Shown: positions 7,902-17,320, numbered from the stretch's first letter. The stretch is 25,803 bases of DNA from JBGRQB01 sp041725875 (GCA_041725875.1 JBGRQB010000043.1:1-25803), one strand, 5' to 3'. Notes: generated from the letters alone by a model not told the origin. Translations and numbers: made by a program.

Positions 7902-8440
7902 TATAAATCCTTCTGATTAATATTTCTGCTCAATTCGTAAATAATTGTTTTTGAATTTTGTGGGACAGAGGTGTTTAGACAAAAATTAAATTTTTCTAAC
8001 ATTTTAATTGAAGCTTTGTTTTCGGGAGCAACTTCGGCTGTGATTTTTTCCAGAGCCAGATTTTCAAAACCAAATTCTATTATTTTTTGCAAAGCTTCTT
8101 TTGCGTAGCCATTTCCCTGAAATTTGGTACGCATTTCATATCCGGTATCGGCAATTTTTTTATCATCTGGAAAATTCCATAAACAGATTGTTCCAATCAG
8201 TTCGTCACTATCAGACAAGGTAATTGTCCAGTAATACCAATCCGAGCTATTTGCAGAGGATATTTTTTCTATAAATTCTTCTGCTTCCTGAATTGTTTTA
8301 TACAAAGGACGATCAAGGTATTTAGCTATATTTTTGTCAGAACGAATTTCAAAAACTTCATTTTTATCGCTCTGTTTAAGTGCTCTGAGTTTGAGTCGGG
8401 AAGTTTTTAGTTCAGGAAAATTTTTATCTGAAGTCTGCAT
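7901..8440 (-). CDS. GNAT family N-acetyltransferase, RimJ/RimL-like
   Basis: 179 residues. The opening TSRLKLRALKQSD is typical of the Acetyltransf_3 (RimJ/RimL) group. The acetyl-CoA binding stretch is YEMRTKFQGNGYAKEALQKI at about 115-135, and the family's C-terminal segment with NKASIKMLEKFNF follows. Members acetylate protein N-termini, amino acids, sugars or antibiotics; nothing here identifies the acceptor. It is the first gene of the minus-strand operon, and its stop overlaps the aminotransferase start by one base. Confidence 0.88.
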   Translation of the reverse strand: MQTSDKNFPELKTSRLKLRALKQSDKNEVFEIRSDKNIAKYLDRPLYKTIQEAEEFIEKISSANSSDWYYWTITLSDSDELIGTICLWNFPDDKKIADTGYEMRTKFQGNGYAKEALQKIIEFGFENLALEKITAEVAPENKASIKMLEKFNFCLNTSVPQNSKTIIYELSRNINQKDL

Positions 8441-8756
8441 TATAATAACCTTTTGCCGATTGGATTAATTTTAGAGATCAAAATAAAAAAAATGGGATAT
8501 ACTTAAAACAGAAAGTTAAAACTTTGGGCCGAAAAAGGGATCTTTTTGAGAGATCTTTCGTCTAAAATTTCAACTGTCAGGAGATATTTACAATCTTAAG
8601 CAATATATTCTAAAAATATTTTTCCGAAATTCTTCAAATATTTTATCCTGTACTGCTCAATCAAGAAAAGAAATATTCCTGCTATTTACAAATAATTAAA
8701 CTGTAATAACAGAGAAAGCATAGCAAAATTATTAAAAACTTAATTCATTAATTTCA
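8441..8756. other. Intergenic stretch between divergent genes
   Basis: About 320 bases, very A+T-rich, lying between two diverging genes, so it must hold promoters in both directions; I cannot place them with confidence. The only clear structure is an imperfect hairpin: AGGGATCT (8535-8542 region) with AGATCTTT (8551-8558), using two G-U pairs, near the middle. No ORF, tRNA or known riboswitch is seen. Confidence 0.4.
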
Positions 8757-8768
8757 TTGGGGGGAAAA

Positions 8769-9248
8769 ATGAAAAAGGTTGTTGTATTTGTTGCGTTTAG
8801 CTTGTTGTTTGCAAGCTTTGCTGTTTCTCAAACCCTTGAGACAGTAAAAAAAGATAATCCAAAGTATAGTGTAGTTGAAGAAAATCTTCTGGTTGGACTG
8901 GAAAATGAAAATCTGGGACTGAAAACCAGTTGTGCTTATTGGCTTGGTGAAATGAAATCGGAGAATGCGGTTATTCCGTTAATGAAAGTTTTCCGTTCAG
9001 ATGATGATCAACGAGTTCAGTTGATGGCTGCATTGTCACTGGCAAAAATTGAAGACAGCAGAGGCATTTATTTGGTGAAGAGAGTCGGGGAATTTACCGA
9101 AGATGCCAGAATGAAAAGAATTTGTGAACAGCTTTATGTTGGGTATTTATTAAATCAGCGAAAAGGTACAATTGAAGTTGAGGATATTTACAAAGCAACA
9201 CTTGATGAGGCTGAAAAGTTTGTGATGGCAAGCTTATCAAAAAAGTAA
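8769..9248 (+). CDS. Secreted HEAT-repeat-like hypothetical protein
   Basis: 159 residues. ATG 8769 is chosen because a run of six G (8759-8764) forms a strong ribosome-binding site five bases before it; an upstream TTG at 8757 lacks one. Residues 1-20 are a signal peptide (MKK, hydrophobic core, cleavage likely after VSQ or SFA). Residues about 40-110 contain two helical repeats of HEAT/PBS-lyase type, with GLKTSCAYWLGEMKSENAV and RVQLMAALSLAKIEDSRG as the clearest units. Such repeats bind other proteins and have no catalysis, so it is probably a periplasmic scaffold. It stands alone, with its own terminator 40 bases on. Confidence 0.8.
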   Translation: MKKVVVFVAFSLLFASFAVSQTLETVKKDNPKYSVVEENLLVGLENENLGLKTSCAYWLGEMKSENAVIPLMKVFRSDDDQRVQLMAALSLAKIEDSRGIYLVKRVGEFTEDARMKRICEQLYVGYLLNQRKGTIEVEDIYKATLDEAEKFVMASLSKK

Positions 9249-9287
9249 ACAGAAGTTTAATACACTTCTGAAAGGAAGAAAATAGAT

Positions 9288-9324
9288 AAAGCCGAAGTTA
9301 ATTCCCGAAACTTCGGCTTTTTTA
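9288..9324 (+). terminator. Rho-independent terminator after the HEAT-repeat gene
   Basis: Perfect 12-bp stem AAAGCCGAAGTT (9288-9299) / AACTTCGGCTTT (9309-9320), 9-base loop, then a run of seven T. It is the strongest terminator in the window. The flanking A-run would also allow some minus-strand activity, but no minus-strand gene ends here. Confidence 0.93.
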
Positions 9325-9397
9325 TTTATGAATTGCTGTTATTCGTAAAAGCTTTTGTAGATTTGGTAATTGAATTTTATGAATAAAGACAGATTTT

Positions 9398-10342
9398 ATG
9401 GATAGACAAGAGTTTGGGTATAATTTACTAAAGATACATTTGCCATTACTGGCTGTGCAGTTTTTGTTTGCGTCGCTGCCGGCATATTCAAAATTGACTT
9501 TTCAGAGTTTTAGTCCTGAAAGTGTTACCTGGTTCAGAATAGTTTTAGTTGCGTTACTTTTTTCGGCAATATTTTTTACTTCACGAAAAGAAAAAATAAA
9601 AGAGAAAAAACATTATCTGTTTTTTGCCTTGTATGCATTGTTTGGAGTAGTGGGGAATCAATATTTGTTTTTGAAGGGAGTACAATTTTCGACGGCAATT
9701 AATGCGAGTCTGTTAATATCGGTAATTCCCATTTTTACTATGATTACAGCGGTGGTTTTAGGAAAGGAAATCTTTTCCAAGTTGAGATTTGGAGGAGTTT
9801 TAATAGCGCTTTTAGGTGTTTTATATTTACTGGGAGTAAGTAATCTGCAGTTTGATGATTATTTTTCCGGAAATATAATGATTATTACAAATGCGTTGTT
9901 TTATTCAATTTATCTTGTTATTTCCAAACCAATGCTTGAAATATATAAGCCGTTTACACTAATAACCTATGTGTTTATTTTTGCTGCAATTGAAATCTTT
10001 CCATTAACATTTGGAGATGTTTTACAGGTAAATTATTCCTTTCTGGAGCTTTATGATTATTATCCTCTTTTGGTAGTTTTAATTTTCGGAACGCTTTTAC
10101 CCTATCTGATTAACATTTTTGCGCTAAAAAGGGCTAATTCTACATTAGTTGCAGTTTATGTTTATTTGCAGCCGGTTATTGGTGCAGTACTTGCTATTCT
10201 TGTTTTAGGGGAAGAAATTACAACAAAAGTAATTATTTCATCGGTTTTAATTTTTGTCGGATTAAGTGTTGTAAGCTTTCAGGATAAAATAAGAAAAAGT
10301 TTTAATAGGTGGAAATCTCCCCAAAACGTTGAAATTAAATAA
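9398..10342 (+). CDS. EamA/DMT-family inner-membrane transporter
   Basis: 314 residues with about ten hydrophobic segments, in two EamA repeats (about 12-145 and 158-295). Typical family landmarks are the PESVTWFRIVLVAL helix near the start of repeat one, the ALYALFGVVGNQYLFLKGVQ segment (about 77-96), and the repeat-two end YVYLQPVIGAVLAILVLGE. Members of the drug/metabolite superfamily export amino acids, nucleotides or other small metabolites, or take them up; the substrate cannot be told. It is a stand-alone gene between the HEAT-repeat gene and the large coiled-coil gene, with no strong ribosome-binding site. Confidence 0.9.
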   Translation: MDRQEFGYNLLKIHLPLLAVQFLFASLPAYSKLTFQSFSPESVTWFRIVLVALLFSAIFFTSRKEKIKEKKHYLFFALYALFGVVGNQYLFLKGVQFSTAINASLLISVIPIFTMITAVVLGKEIFSKLRFGGVLIALLGVLYLLGVSNLQFDDYFSGNIMIITNALFYSIYLVISKPMLEIYKPFTLITYVFIFAAIEIFPLTFGDVLQVNYSFLELYDYYPLLVVLIFGTLLPYLINIFALKRANSTLVAVYVYLQPVIGAVLAILVLGEEITTKVIISSVLIFVGLSVVSFQDKIRKSFNRWKSPQNVEIK

Positions 10343-10455
10343 AATATATATTATGTTGAGTTTGTTGTGGATTTACTTGCAATGATTTTAGTTTAATTAG
10401 TCCGGGTGAAACACGATAATGAAAAAAGTAACGGATTACTAATAAAAATTCATGG

Positions 10456-12300
10456 ATGAAGATGCAATTAGTAAATGGAAATATGAATTCCGGTCAGGGC
10501 CAAGAGAACTACTCGCAGCAATTGGTAGTTTCCAGATTTAGGAATCTCGGTAAAGAAAAATTCCAGCATTACCTTAGTTATGATGCAAATCCTATCGATT
10601 TTATAAAGGAATGTTCAATTAATTATGCCATAAACCTGCCTCAGGATATAGGTGAGTTTATGATTTCAATTGAAAACATTCCATACTTCTGGCTGGCAGA
10701 TGTTCCGGTGTTTAATAAAATAACAGAATTTTTTCGCAGGGAAGGAATAGCCAAGGGAGATTTTACAAGCAGTATTCAGGAAATAAAAAAGTTTTTTTCA
10801 AAATGGCTTCTGACAAAATCAGAAAAAGAGCGTCAGTTTTACTCCACAACAGCTTTAAATCTTATAGAAAAAGATGTAAACAGATACAATTATCAAAAAT
10901 ATATTTATAAAGCATTATTAATAACTTTTGATAAGAGAATTTCCAATGCCGAAGTTGCTATTAACAGTATGCAGACAAGCATTGAGGTGATGGCTGAAAT
11001 AAACTTGGAAGAACATGTCAAAAGTGAAATTGAATATTTGTTAAATCTCACTCTTGGCTTTGTTTATCTGAAAAGCGGTTATCAGGAAGAAGCATTTCAG
11101 TCTTTTGAAGCTTTGGGAAATATTCGTCCAACCGGACCTACAGGCGTTTTATACAGAGCACTTGCAGAAAATATGCGTGGCTTTGAAGATAATGCAATGG
11201 AACTGCTTTCGAGTCTGCTGACACTAGATATTAAAAGATTTGGATATGCACTGAAAATTAATAAAATTGAAGCATATCAGTTCTTTCTAAAAAATGCTTA
11301 TGTTTATCAGCTTTTTAAGGAAGATCGATTTGCTGCCTCTTACAGCGGGATTGAATCGCTGGTTGATTCATTTTATGTTACTGAAGATAATTTAATGTAT
11401 AGAATAAGTCTGATGAGATCTGAATTGGAAGAACTCCGACTTAAAAATTATTACACCATAGAGATAAATGAACAGCTTAAATTTATAGATTTTTTCATAG
11501 ACAAATTCAGGAACAGTCAGAGTCAGCTGGTATTAATGACTGCTACAATGGTAAAAGAGAAGTTGATAAACATTGCCAACGAAGTGTTAGCTGCTATCAA
11601 AGATAGTAAAATAGCTGATATGATGGAAAGACTTCACGTTTATGATCATCAGGTAAAAGATGCAAATAATTCCATTAGTAATCTGAGAGATACAGGTGGA
11701 AAAAAACGAGAAAGACTTGACGGACAGCTAAAAGAAAATGTTGATATTCTTAAAGGGGAATACAAAGTTAAAGTAGAGCACGTTGAAAAACTTATAAAAA
11801 ATCTGGATAGCAACAGTAAGTTTGACACTGGAAAAGCCTTTAGTACAGCGTTGTTTTACAATGCCGTAATTGCATTATTTATTTTTATAATTGGCGGATT
11901 CGGAAGCGGAATGATGAGCGGTTCATCCGGTTTTAAATTTAACGAATTTGTAATTAGCGGGATGAAATGGGGCGGAGTTTCTTTTGTTTTAGGTTTTTTT
12001 GCGGCAATTTTTTCAGTTGTGAACGCAATTACGGAAAAAGGTAATGAAAAATCTCGTTTAAACAAATTTATGAATAAGGTTCTGAAAGAAAGAGATACTG
12101 TTGTGGCAAGATTTATGGAAGATAATTCAGAAAGAATTGCAATGTTTGATCAAAACTATTCAGCTGAATTGAATAGAGAAGAGAACCGGCTTGAAAAGCT
12201 TCAACAGGAAAAAGAAGCCAAGTTTAAGCTGTTGAATGAAAAAGTAGAATTTGAAATGTCTGAATACAAAGAAAAAATTGATAAAATAATCAGAATTTAG
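10456..12300 (+). CDS. Large coiled-coil membrane protein of unknown function
   Basis: 614 residues, family not recognised. Residues about 20-340 are soluble and mostly helical; about 140-330 has a TPR-like look (LGFVYLKSGYQEEAFQSFEALG is one repeat-like unit). Residues about 390-460 are heptad-rich and highly charged, consistent with a coiled coil. Two membrane helices follow at about 466-490 and 501-525, separated by a Gly/Ser-rich turn, and a second charged coiled coil runs from about 535 to the end. The layout suggests a hairpin anchor with both long arms in the cytoplasm, since no signal peptide is present. ATG 10456 is one of several clustered starts (10452 out of frame, 10462 in frame), so the N-terminus is uncertain by a few residues. 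Nothing nearby explains its role. Confidence 0.8.
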   Translation: MKMQLVNGNMNSGQGQENYSQQLVVSRFRNLGKEKFQHYLSYDANPIDFIKECSINYAINLPQDIGEFMISIENIPYFWLADVPVFNKITEFFRREGIAKGDFTSSIQEIKKFFSKWLLTKSEKERQFYSTTALNLIEKDVNRYNYQKYIYKALLITFDKRISNAEVAINSMQTSIEVMAEINLEEHVKSEIEYLLNLTLGFVYLKSGYQEEAFQSFEALGNIRPTGPTGVLYRALAENMRGFEDNAMELLSSLLTLDIKRFGYALKINKIEAYQFFLKNAYVYQLFKEDRFAASYSGIESLVDSFYVTEDNLMYRISLMRSELEELRLKNYYTIEINEQLKFIDFFIDKFRNSQSQLVLMTATMVKEKLINIANEVLAAIKDSKIADMMERLHVYDHQVKDANNSISNLRDTGGKKRERLDGQLKENVDILKGEYKVKVEHVEKLIKNLDSNSKFDTGKAFSTALFYNAVIALFIFIIGGFGSGMMSGSSGFKFNEFVISGMKWGGVSFVLGFFAAIFSVVNAITEKGNEKSRLNKFMNKVLKERDTVVARFMEDNSERIAMFDQNYSAELNREENRLEKLQQEKEAKFKLLNEKVEFEMSEYKEKIDKIIRI

Positions 12301-12408
12301 TGATTTCACATCTTTGTTAATTCACTTCTTAATAGTTGTCCTTTGATTTTTTAATCACATAATAAAAAACGAATTCAAATAAAGATTATTCAAAGTTTTA
12401 CGATAATC

Positions 12409-12430
12409 TAATGGTTAATATTAGCCATTA
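12409..12430. repeat. Short inverted repeat upstream of the sugar operon
   Basis: TAATGG and CCATTA arms are separated by about ten A+T-rich bases, within the 243-base gap before gmd. The arrangement would suit a dimeric DNA-binding regulator, or it may be chance in A+T-rich DNA. It lies roughly 120 bases before the first start codon of the operon. No T-run follows, so it is not a terminator. Confidence 0.3.
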
Positions 12431-12543
12431 AGCTATATTAATTCAATCTTAAATGTTCACGGTCAAAAATAAAATTATTTTCAATATTTATTATGGAATA
12501 ATTATTGTTTATCTTCATCTTTATTTACTTTATATGAGGTAAA

Positions 12544-13566
12544 ATGAAAAAGGCGTTAATTACTGGTATTACAGGTCAAGATGGCTCATACCTTGCTGAA
12601 CTTCTTATTGAAAAAGGATATGAAGTTCATGGAATGATTAGAAGAAGCAGTTCTTTTAATACTGCAAGAATAGATCACCTGATGGACAATCAGGAAGTAA
12701 TGGACAAAAAGCTTTTCCTTTATCATGGTGATCTTACAGATTCAAGTAATATGAATCGGATGCTTGAGAAAGTTGAGCCGGATGAAATATATAATCTGGC
12801 TGCGCAAAGTCATGTAAGAGTATCTTTTGATTTGCCTGAATACACTGCAGAAGTTGATGCCTTAGGAACATTGCGTTTCATTGATGCAATTAAAGAAACC
12901 GGACTACAAACAAAATTTTATCAGGCTTCAACAAGTGAAATGTTTGGTAAAGTACAAGAAGTGCCTCAGACAGAAACGACTCCTTTTTATCCGAGATCAC
13001 CATATGGAGTAGCAAAACTATATGCCTATTGGATGATTGTGAATTATCGCGAAGCATATAATTTGTTTGCGTGCAACGGAATTTTATTTAATCATGAATC
13101 TCCGCGTAGAGGGGAAACTTTTGTTACAAAAAAAATAACAAAAGCAGTTGCGAGAATTGCAGCTGGTAGTTTGAATAAATTTAGTCTTGGTAACTTGGAA
13201 GCAAAACGTGACTGGGGTTATGCTCCTGAATATGTTGAAGGAATGTGGCAGATGCTACAGCAAGATGAAGCTGATGATTATGTGTTAGCGACAAATGAAA
13301 CTCATACAGTAAGAGAATTTGTAGAATTATCTTTTCAACATGCCGGCATTGAAATAGAGTGGACTGGCTCTGGGGTTGATGAAAAAGGAATTAATAAAAA
13401 TAATGGCAAAGTAGTTTTAGAAATTAATCCGAGATATTACAGACCAACAGAAGTTGATTTGTTGATTGGGGATTATTCAAAAGCCAATAAGCAATTCGGG
13501 TGGGAACCCAAAACCAAGTTTTCTGAATTGGTGAAAATTATGATTGAAAACGACTTAAAAATGTAA
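12544..13566 (+). CDS. gmd: GDP-mannose 4,6-dehydratase
   Basis: 340 residues, the usual length. It converts GDP-D-mannose to GDP-4-dehydro-6-deoxy-D-mannose in the cytosol, the first step toward GDP-fucose and related sugars. The extended-SDR Rossmann motif GITGQDGSYLAELL lies at 8-21; the Gmd-type RRSSSFNTARIDHL segment follows at about 33-46. The catalytic residues are Thr130/Ser131/Glu132 in STSEMFG, Tyr154 and Lys158 in SPYGVAK. NHESPRRGETFVTKKI is a further Gmd signature. A ribosome-binding site (TGAGGT) sits before ATG 12544. It is the first gene of a long operon; the next gene, its usual pathway partner, starts four bases after the stop. Confidence 0.97.
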   Translation: MKKALITGITGQDGSYLAELLIEKGYEVHGMIRRSSSFNTARIDHLMDNQEVMDKKLFLYHGDLTDSSNMNRMLEKVEPDEIYNLAAQSHVRVSFDLPEYTAEVDALGTLRFIDAIKETGLQTKFYQASTSEMFGKVQEVPQTETTPFYPRSPYGVAKLYAYWMIVNYREAYNLFACNGILFNHESPRRGETFVTKKITKAVARIAAGSLNKFSLGNLEAKRDWGYAPEYVEGMWQMLQQDEADDYVLATNETHTVREFVELSFQHAGIEIEWTGSGVDEKGINKNNGKVVLEINPRYYRPTEVDLLIGDYSKANKQFGWEPKTKFSELVKIMIENDLKM

Positions 13567-13570
13567 GTGT

Positions 13571-14554
13571 ATGCCTACAACTAAGAAAGAAAAAATATTT
13601 ATTGCCGGACATAATGGAATGGTTGGCAGATCAATAATTGGAAAATATATAAATGATTCTGATTTTGATCTTGTCACCATAAATCGTAATGAAGTAGATT
13701 TGAGAGATCAACAGAAGGTTAATATGTTTTTCGAGCGCAATAAGCCAACAATGGTTATAATCGCAGCAGCAAAAGTTGGTGGTATCTTTGCTAATAATAA
13801 ATACCGCGCTGAATTTATTTATGACAACCTGTTAATAGAAGCTAACATCATACACTCTGCATTTATAAATAACTGTAAGAAATTATTGTTTCTTGGTAGT
13901 AGTTGTATATATCCTAAAAATTGTGTTCAGCCTATTAAAGAAGAATATTTACTTTCCGGGAAGTTAGAGTATACAAATGAGCCATATGCTATTGCAAAAA
14001 TTGCAGGCATAAAATTATGTGAAAATTATTTTAAACAATATGGATGTAATTTTATTTCTGTGATGCCTACCAATTTATACGGCCCCTATGATAATTTTGA
14101 TCTTCAACATTCACATGTTTTACCTGCGCTTGTTAGGAAAATTCATGACGCAAAAATTAATAAATTAGACAAAGTAACTATATGGGGTAGTGGTTTACCG
14201 CAGAGAGAGTTTTTATTTGTAAACGATCTGGCAGATGCATGTCGGTTTGTAATGGATAACGTAGATGCAGAAAGTTTATATAATAATGACATAACACATT
14301 TAAATATAGGAACTGGAGTTGATTGCTCGATTAAAGAGCTAGCTGTTACAATAAAAAATATAATCGGGTTTGAAGGAGATTTTGAATATGATACTTCGAA
14401 ACCTGATGGAACATCCAAAAAAGTGTTAGACGTGAAAAGGATGAAAGATTTAGGATGGTCGAGTACCATACAACTGAATGATGGTATAAGAAGAACTTAT
14501 GCATGGTATTTAGAGAATAAAGAATGGGCTGATGAAAGGAAACAAAAGTTATGA
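13571..14554 (+). CDS. fcl: GDP-L-fucose synthase (GDP-4-keto-6-deoxymannose epimerase/reductase) homologue
   Basis: 327 residues. This SDR enzyme epimerises C3 and C5 and reduces C4 of the Gmd product to give GDP-L-fucose, using NADPH. The Rossmann motif is GHNGMVGRSI at about 13-22; the catalytic Ser is in GSSCIYPK (109-116), with Tyr139 and Lys143 in EPYAIAK; NLYGPYDNFD further on is the usual Fcl segment. Its position directly after gmd supports the assignment. I cannot exclude a simple 4-reductase (GDP-colitose- or GDP-rhamnose-like) activity, though the Cys of SSC that is linked to epimerisation is present. The stop overlaps the next start as ATGA. Confidence 0.92.
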   Translation: MPTTKKEKIFIAGHNGMVGRSIIGKYINDSDFDLVTINRNEVDLRDQQKVNMFFERNKPTMVIIAAAKVGGIFANNKYRAEFIYDNLLIEANIIHSAFINNCKKLLFLGSSCIYPKNCVQPIKEEYLLSGKLEYTNEPYAIAKIAGIKLCENYFKQYGCNFISVMPTNLYGPYDNFDLQHSHVLPALVRKIHDAKINKLDKVTIWGSGLPQREFLFVNDLADACRFVMDNVDAESLYNNDITHLNIGTGVDCSIKELAVTIKNIIGFEGDFEYDTSKPDGTSKKVLDVKRMKDLGWSSTIQLNDGIRRTYAWYLENKEWADERKQKL

Positions 14555-15525
14555 AAGTATTAGTAACCGGATGTGCCGGATATATAGGTTCTGTATTAAC
14601 AAAATTATTATTGGATAATGAATATACAGTAATTGGAATTGATTATTTGAGGTTTGGTGAAAAATCTATTGAGAAATTCAAAAATAATTTGAATTTTAAA
14701 TTTTACAAAGAAGATATAAGAAACTCTGCTGAAGTTAAATCTATTATCTTAAATGAAAAACCTCAGGCTGTAGTTCATTTAGCAGCAATTGTTGGTGACC
14801 CAGCCTGTGCACAAGAACCGGAAATTGCAGAGAGTATCAATTGGCAAGCTTCTAAATTTCTATTTGATATTTGCAACGATATTGATGAGATTAAAAGGTT
14901 TATATTTGCATCAACATGTAGTAATTATGGTAAAATGAAAGAGGAGTTTGTTTGTGAAGATTCGCCTCTTAACCCAGTTTCGCATTATGCTAAATTAAAA
15001 GTAAAGTTTGAAAAGTATATTTTATCTTCAAAGACAAGAAAAGATTTTTATCCTACGGCTTTGCGTTTTGCAACTGTTTATGGTATTTCAGAGCGAATGA
15101 GGTTTGATTTAACTGTAAATGAATTTGTCAGGGAGTTAACTTTAGGAAATGAATTAGTTATATATGGTGAGCAGTTTTGGCGTCCTTATTGTCATGTTAA
15201 TGATTTAGCAATGGGTTGTTTAGCCACTTTAAATGCTCCAGAAAATAAAATTAATAAAGAAGTTTTTAATGTTGGGGATACTGGAGAAAACTATCAGAAA
15301 AAGATGTTGGCTGATGAATTAATTAAAGTAATACCAGAAGCAAAAATTTCCTATGTGAAAAAAATAGAAGACCCTCGAGATTACAAGGTTAATTTCGATA
15401 AAATAAAGAAAGTCTTAAATTATAAAATTAGCAGAAGAGTTCCTGACGGTATTCAGGAAGTTCAAAATATGCTTAAAAATGGAGAAATTGAAAATCCTAA
15501 TAGTACTATTTATTCTAATAGCTAA
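14551..15525 (+). CDS. NAD-dependent nucleotide-sugar epimerase/dehydratase (extended SDR)
   Basis: 324 residues. The nucleotide-binding motif is TGCAGYIGSVL at about 6-16, Asp31 is placed to bind the NAD ribose, the catalytic Ser/Thr is in ASTCSNYG (120-127), and Tyr146/Lys150 are in SHYAKLK. The STCSNYG and VGDPACAQEP segments are typical of a subgroup found in surface polysaccharide clusters whose exact substrates are mostly unassigned. It could epimerise or dehydrate a nucleotide sugar and might supply the 4-keto sugar used by the aminotransferase encoded next, although it is too short to be a PglF/FlaA1-like membrane dehydratase. It is coupled to the previous gene by a 4-base overlap; the next gene starts 15 bases on. 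Confidence 0.88.
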   Translation: MKVLVTGCAGYIGSVLTKLLLDNEYTVIGIDYLRFGEKSIEKFKNNLNFKFYKEDIRNSAEVKSIILNEKPQAVVHLAAIVGDPACAQEPEIAESINWQASKFLFDICNDIDEIKRFIFASTCSNYGKMKEEFVCEDSPLNPVSHYAKLKVKFEKYILSSKTRKDFYPTALRFATVYGISERMRFDLTVNEFVRELTLGNELVIYGEQFWRPYCHVNDLAMGCLATLNAPENKINKEVFNVGDTGENYQKKMLADELIKVIPEAKISYVKKIEDPRDYKVNFDKIKKVLNYKISRRVPDGIQEVQNMLKNGEIENPNSTIYSNS

Positions 15526-15540
15526 TAGCGATTTAATTTT

Positions 15541-16683
15541 ATGGTTGATGCAACAATTGATTTTATTAAAAGTTTATATCCTAAACAAGATATAATACCA
15601 TTACATGCTCCTGTGTTTTTAGGAAATGAAAAAAAATACTTGGGTGAATGCATAGACACATCATATGTTTCATACCTAGGAAATTTTGTAAACAAAATGG
15701 AAGAGGAATGCAAAACCTATACAGGTGTCAATTATGCAGTTTCACTTATTAACGGAACTTCGGCTCTTCATATTGCTTTAAAAGTTGTCGGCGTTGAACC
15801 CAATACTGAAGTTATTACGCAAGCATTAACATTTGTTGCAACTTCTAACTCTATTTTTTATAATGGAGCTTATCCAACATATATTGATGTAGATAAAGAT
15901 AATATGGGGCTCTGTCCTGAAAAATTACAAAAATTTTTAGAACAAAGAACTGAGTTCAAGAATGGTAATTTGATAAATAAAGTTACAAAACGAAAAATAA
16001 GTGCAGTTTTGCCGGTACATGTATTTGGTCATCCTTGCTATATAGAAAGAATCGTTGAGTTGGCCAGAAGTTATAATCTTCCTATAGTTGAAGATGCGGC
16101 AGAAGGATTAGGGAGTTTTTATAAAAATAAACATATTGGAACTTTTGGTGATATTGGTGTAATTAGTTTTAATGGTAATAAAATTATCACGACCGGAGGT
16201 GGAGGGATGATTTTGACAAATTACGAGAAAATTGCTGAAAAAATAAAACATATTACCACTACAGCAAAAGTAAAACATGATTATGAGTACGTTCACGATG
16301 AAATAGGTTATAATTTTAGGATGGCTAACATAAACGCTGCAATTGGATTAGCGCAATTTGAAAATATTTCTGAAATATTGAACAATAAGCGAAACACAGC
16401 CAATTTGTATAGAGAGTTCTTCGAATTTACTGATATAGGTTTTATTTCAGAGCCAGATAATTCAACGGCGAATTATTGGTTAAATGCCATTAAACTTAAA
16501 GATAAAAATGAACGTGATGAATTTATTAAGCGATTAATTGCGGAGCAAATAATGGTTAGACCCATATGGAGGTTAAACAATAAACTGAAAATGTTTAATA
16601 AATGTTATTGCGACGATTTGATTAATTCAAATTGGATCGAGGAAAAAATTGTCAATATTCCTAGTAGTTTTAGGAAATTATAA
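15541..16683 (+). CDS. LegC-type (DegT/DnrJ/EryC1) nucleotide-sugar aminotransferase
   Basis: 380 residues, the usual LegC length. It is a PLP enzyme that puts an amino group on a 4-keto-6-deoxy nucleotide sugar, the second step of legionaminic-type sugar synthesis. The opening (IPLHAPVFLGNEKKYLGECI) and NGTSALHIALKVVG are LegC landmarks. The PLP-binding residues visible are Asp185 in VEDAAEGLGS and the Schiff-base Lys214 in SFNGNKIITTGGGGM. The following acyltransferase gene begins one base after the stop, an order common in nonulosonate clusters. The assignment to the LegC branch rather than another DegT branch is by recognition of these segments. Legionaminate is one likely product class, not a certain one. 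Confidence 0.88.
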   Translation: MVDATIDFIKSLYPKQDIIPLHAPVFLGNEKKYLGECIDTSYVSYLGNFVNKMEEECKTYTGVNYAVSLINGTSALHIALKVVGVEPNTEVITQALTFVATSNSIFYNGAYPTYIDVDKDNMGLCPEKLQKFLEQRTEFKNGNLINKVTKRKISAVLPVHVFGHPCYIERIVELARSYNLPIVEDAAEGLGSFYKNKHIGTFGDIGVISFNGNKIITTGGGGMILTNYEKIAEKIKHITTTAKVKHDYEYVHDEIGYNFRMANINAAIGLAQFENISEILNNKRNTANLYREFFEFTDIGFISEPDNSTANYWLNAIKLKDKNERDEFIKRLIAEQIMVRPIWRLNNKLKMFNKCYCDDLINSNWIEEKIVNIPSSFRKL

Positions 16684-16684
16684 A

Positions 16685-17320
16685 ATGGCAGCTAAAAATT
16701 TATTTATTATTGGAGCAGGGGGATTTGCTAAAGAAGCATACCTGATATATAAATCAAGTAAGGTTTATATAAATAATTTTAAGTTTATTGGGTTTATTGA
16801 CAATAATGAATTGGGGAGGGTGGTTATAGATGGATACAAAGTTATAGGAGATGATAATTTTTTAAAAGACAAAAAAAATATTCATTTGGTTATAGGAATA
16901 GGTAATTTAGAAATAAGGAAAAATATTTTCAATAGATTTAATAGAGTTGATGTAAAGTTTCCAAATTTTATACATCAATCAGTCAACGCTGATTGGGAAA
17001 ACATTCGAATTGGGAAAGGAAATATAATAAGTTCTCTGGTTTCTATGGATACGCATATAAAAATAGGAGATTTTAATTGCATAAATAAAAACTGTACAAT
17101 TGGTCATGATGTAAGTATTGCTGATTTTTGTCAAATTAACCCGGGTTCGAACATTTCAGGATTTGTGCAAATAGAAAATAATTGTTTGCTGGGCAGTGGA
17201 AGTAATATATACAATGGAATGAAACTAAGTAGCAATACTGTAATAGGAATGGGAGCTTCCCTTTTTTCCTGCACAAAAGCAAATTCAACATATGTTGGAA
17301 ATCCAGCAAAGAAAATATGA
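16685..17320 (+). CDS. NeuD/PglD-family sugar N-acyltransferase
   Basis: 211 residues from ATG 16685; an upstream in-frame start at 16649 lies inside the aminotransferase gene and adds residues unlike the family. The N-terminal Rossmann-like domain carries the family motif FIIGAGGFAKEA (8-19). From about residue 105 it is a left-handed beta-helix of hexapeptide repeats. The catalytic His is probably His141 in CTIGHDVSI, matching the general base of PglD. The end YVGNPAKKI is standard. Known members move acetyl from acetyl-CoA to the 4-amino group of a UDP-diamino sugar. Here an acyl carrier protein gene follows by two bases, so the acyl donor may be an ACP thioester instead. The latter is inference from context. 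Confidence 0.88.
   Translation: MAAKNLFIIGAGGFAKEAYLIYKSSKVYINNFKFIGFIDNNELGRVVIDGYKVIGDDNFLKDKKNIHLVIGIGNLEIRKNIFNRFNRVDVKFPNFIHQSVNADWENIRIGKGNIISSLVSMDTHIKIGDFNCINKNCTIGHDVSIADFCQINPGSNISGFVQIENNCLLGSGSNIYNGMKLSSNTVIGMGASLFSCTKANSTYVGNPAKKI

Noticed and set aside
8531..8560. Hairpin as terminator of a gene
   Set aside because: It is imperfect with G-U pairs, lies between diverging genes and is not followed by a T-run, so no transcript end is expected here.
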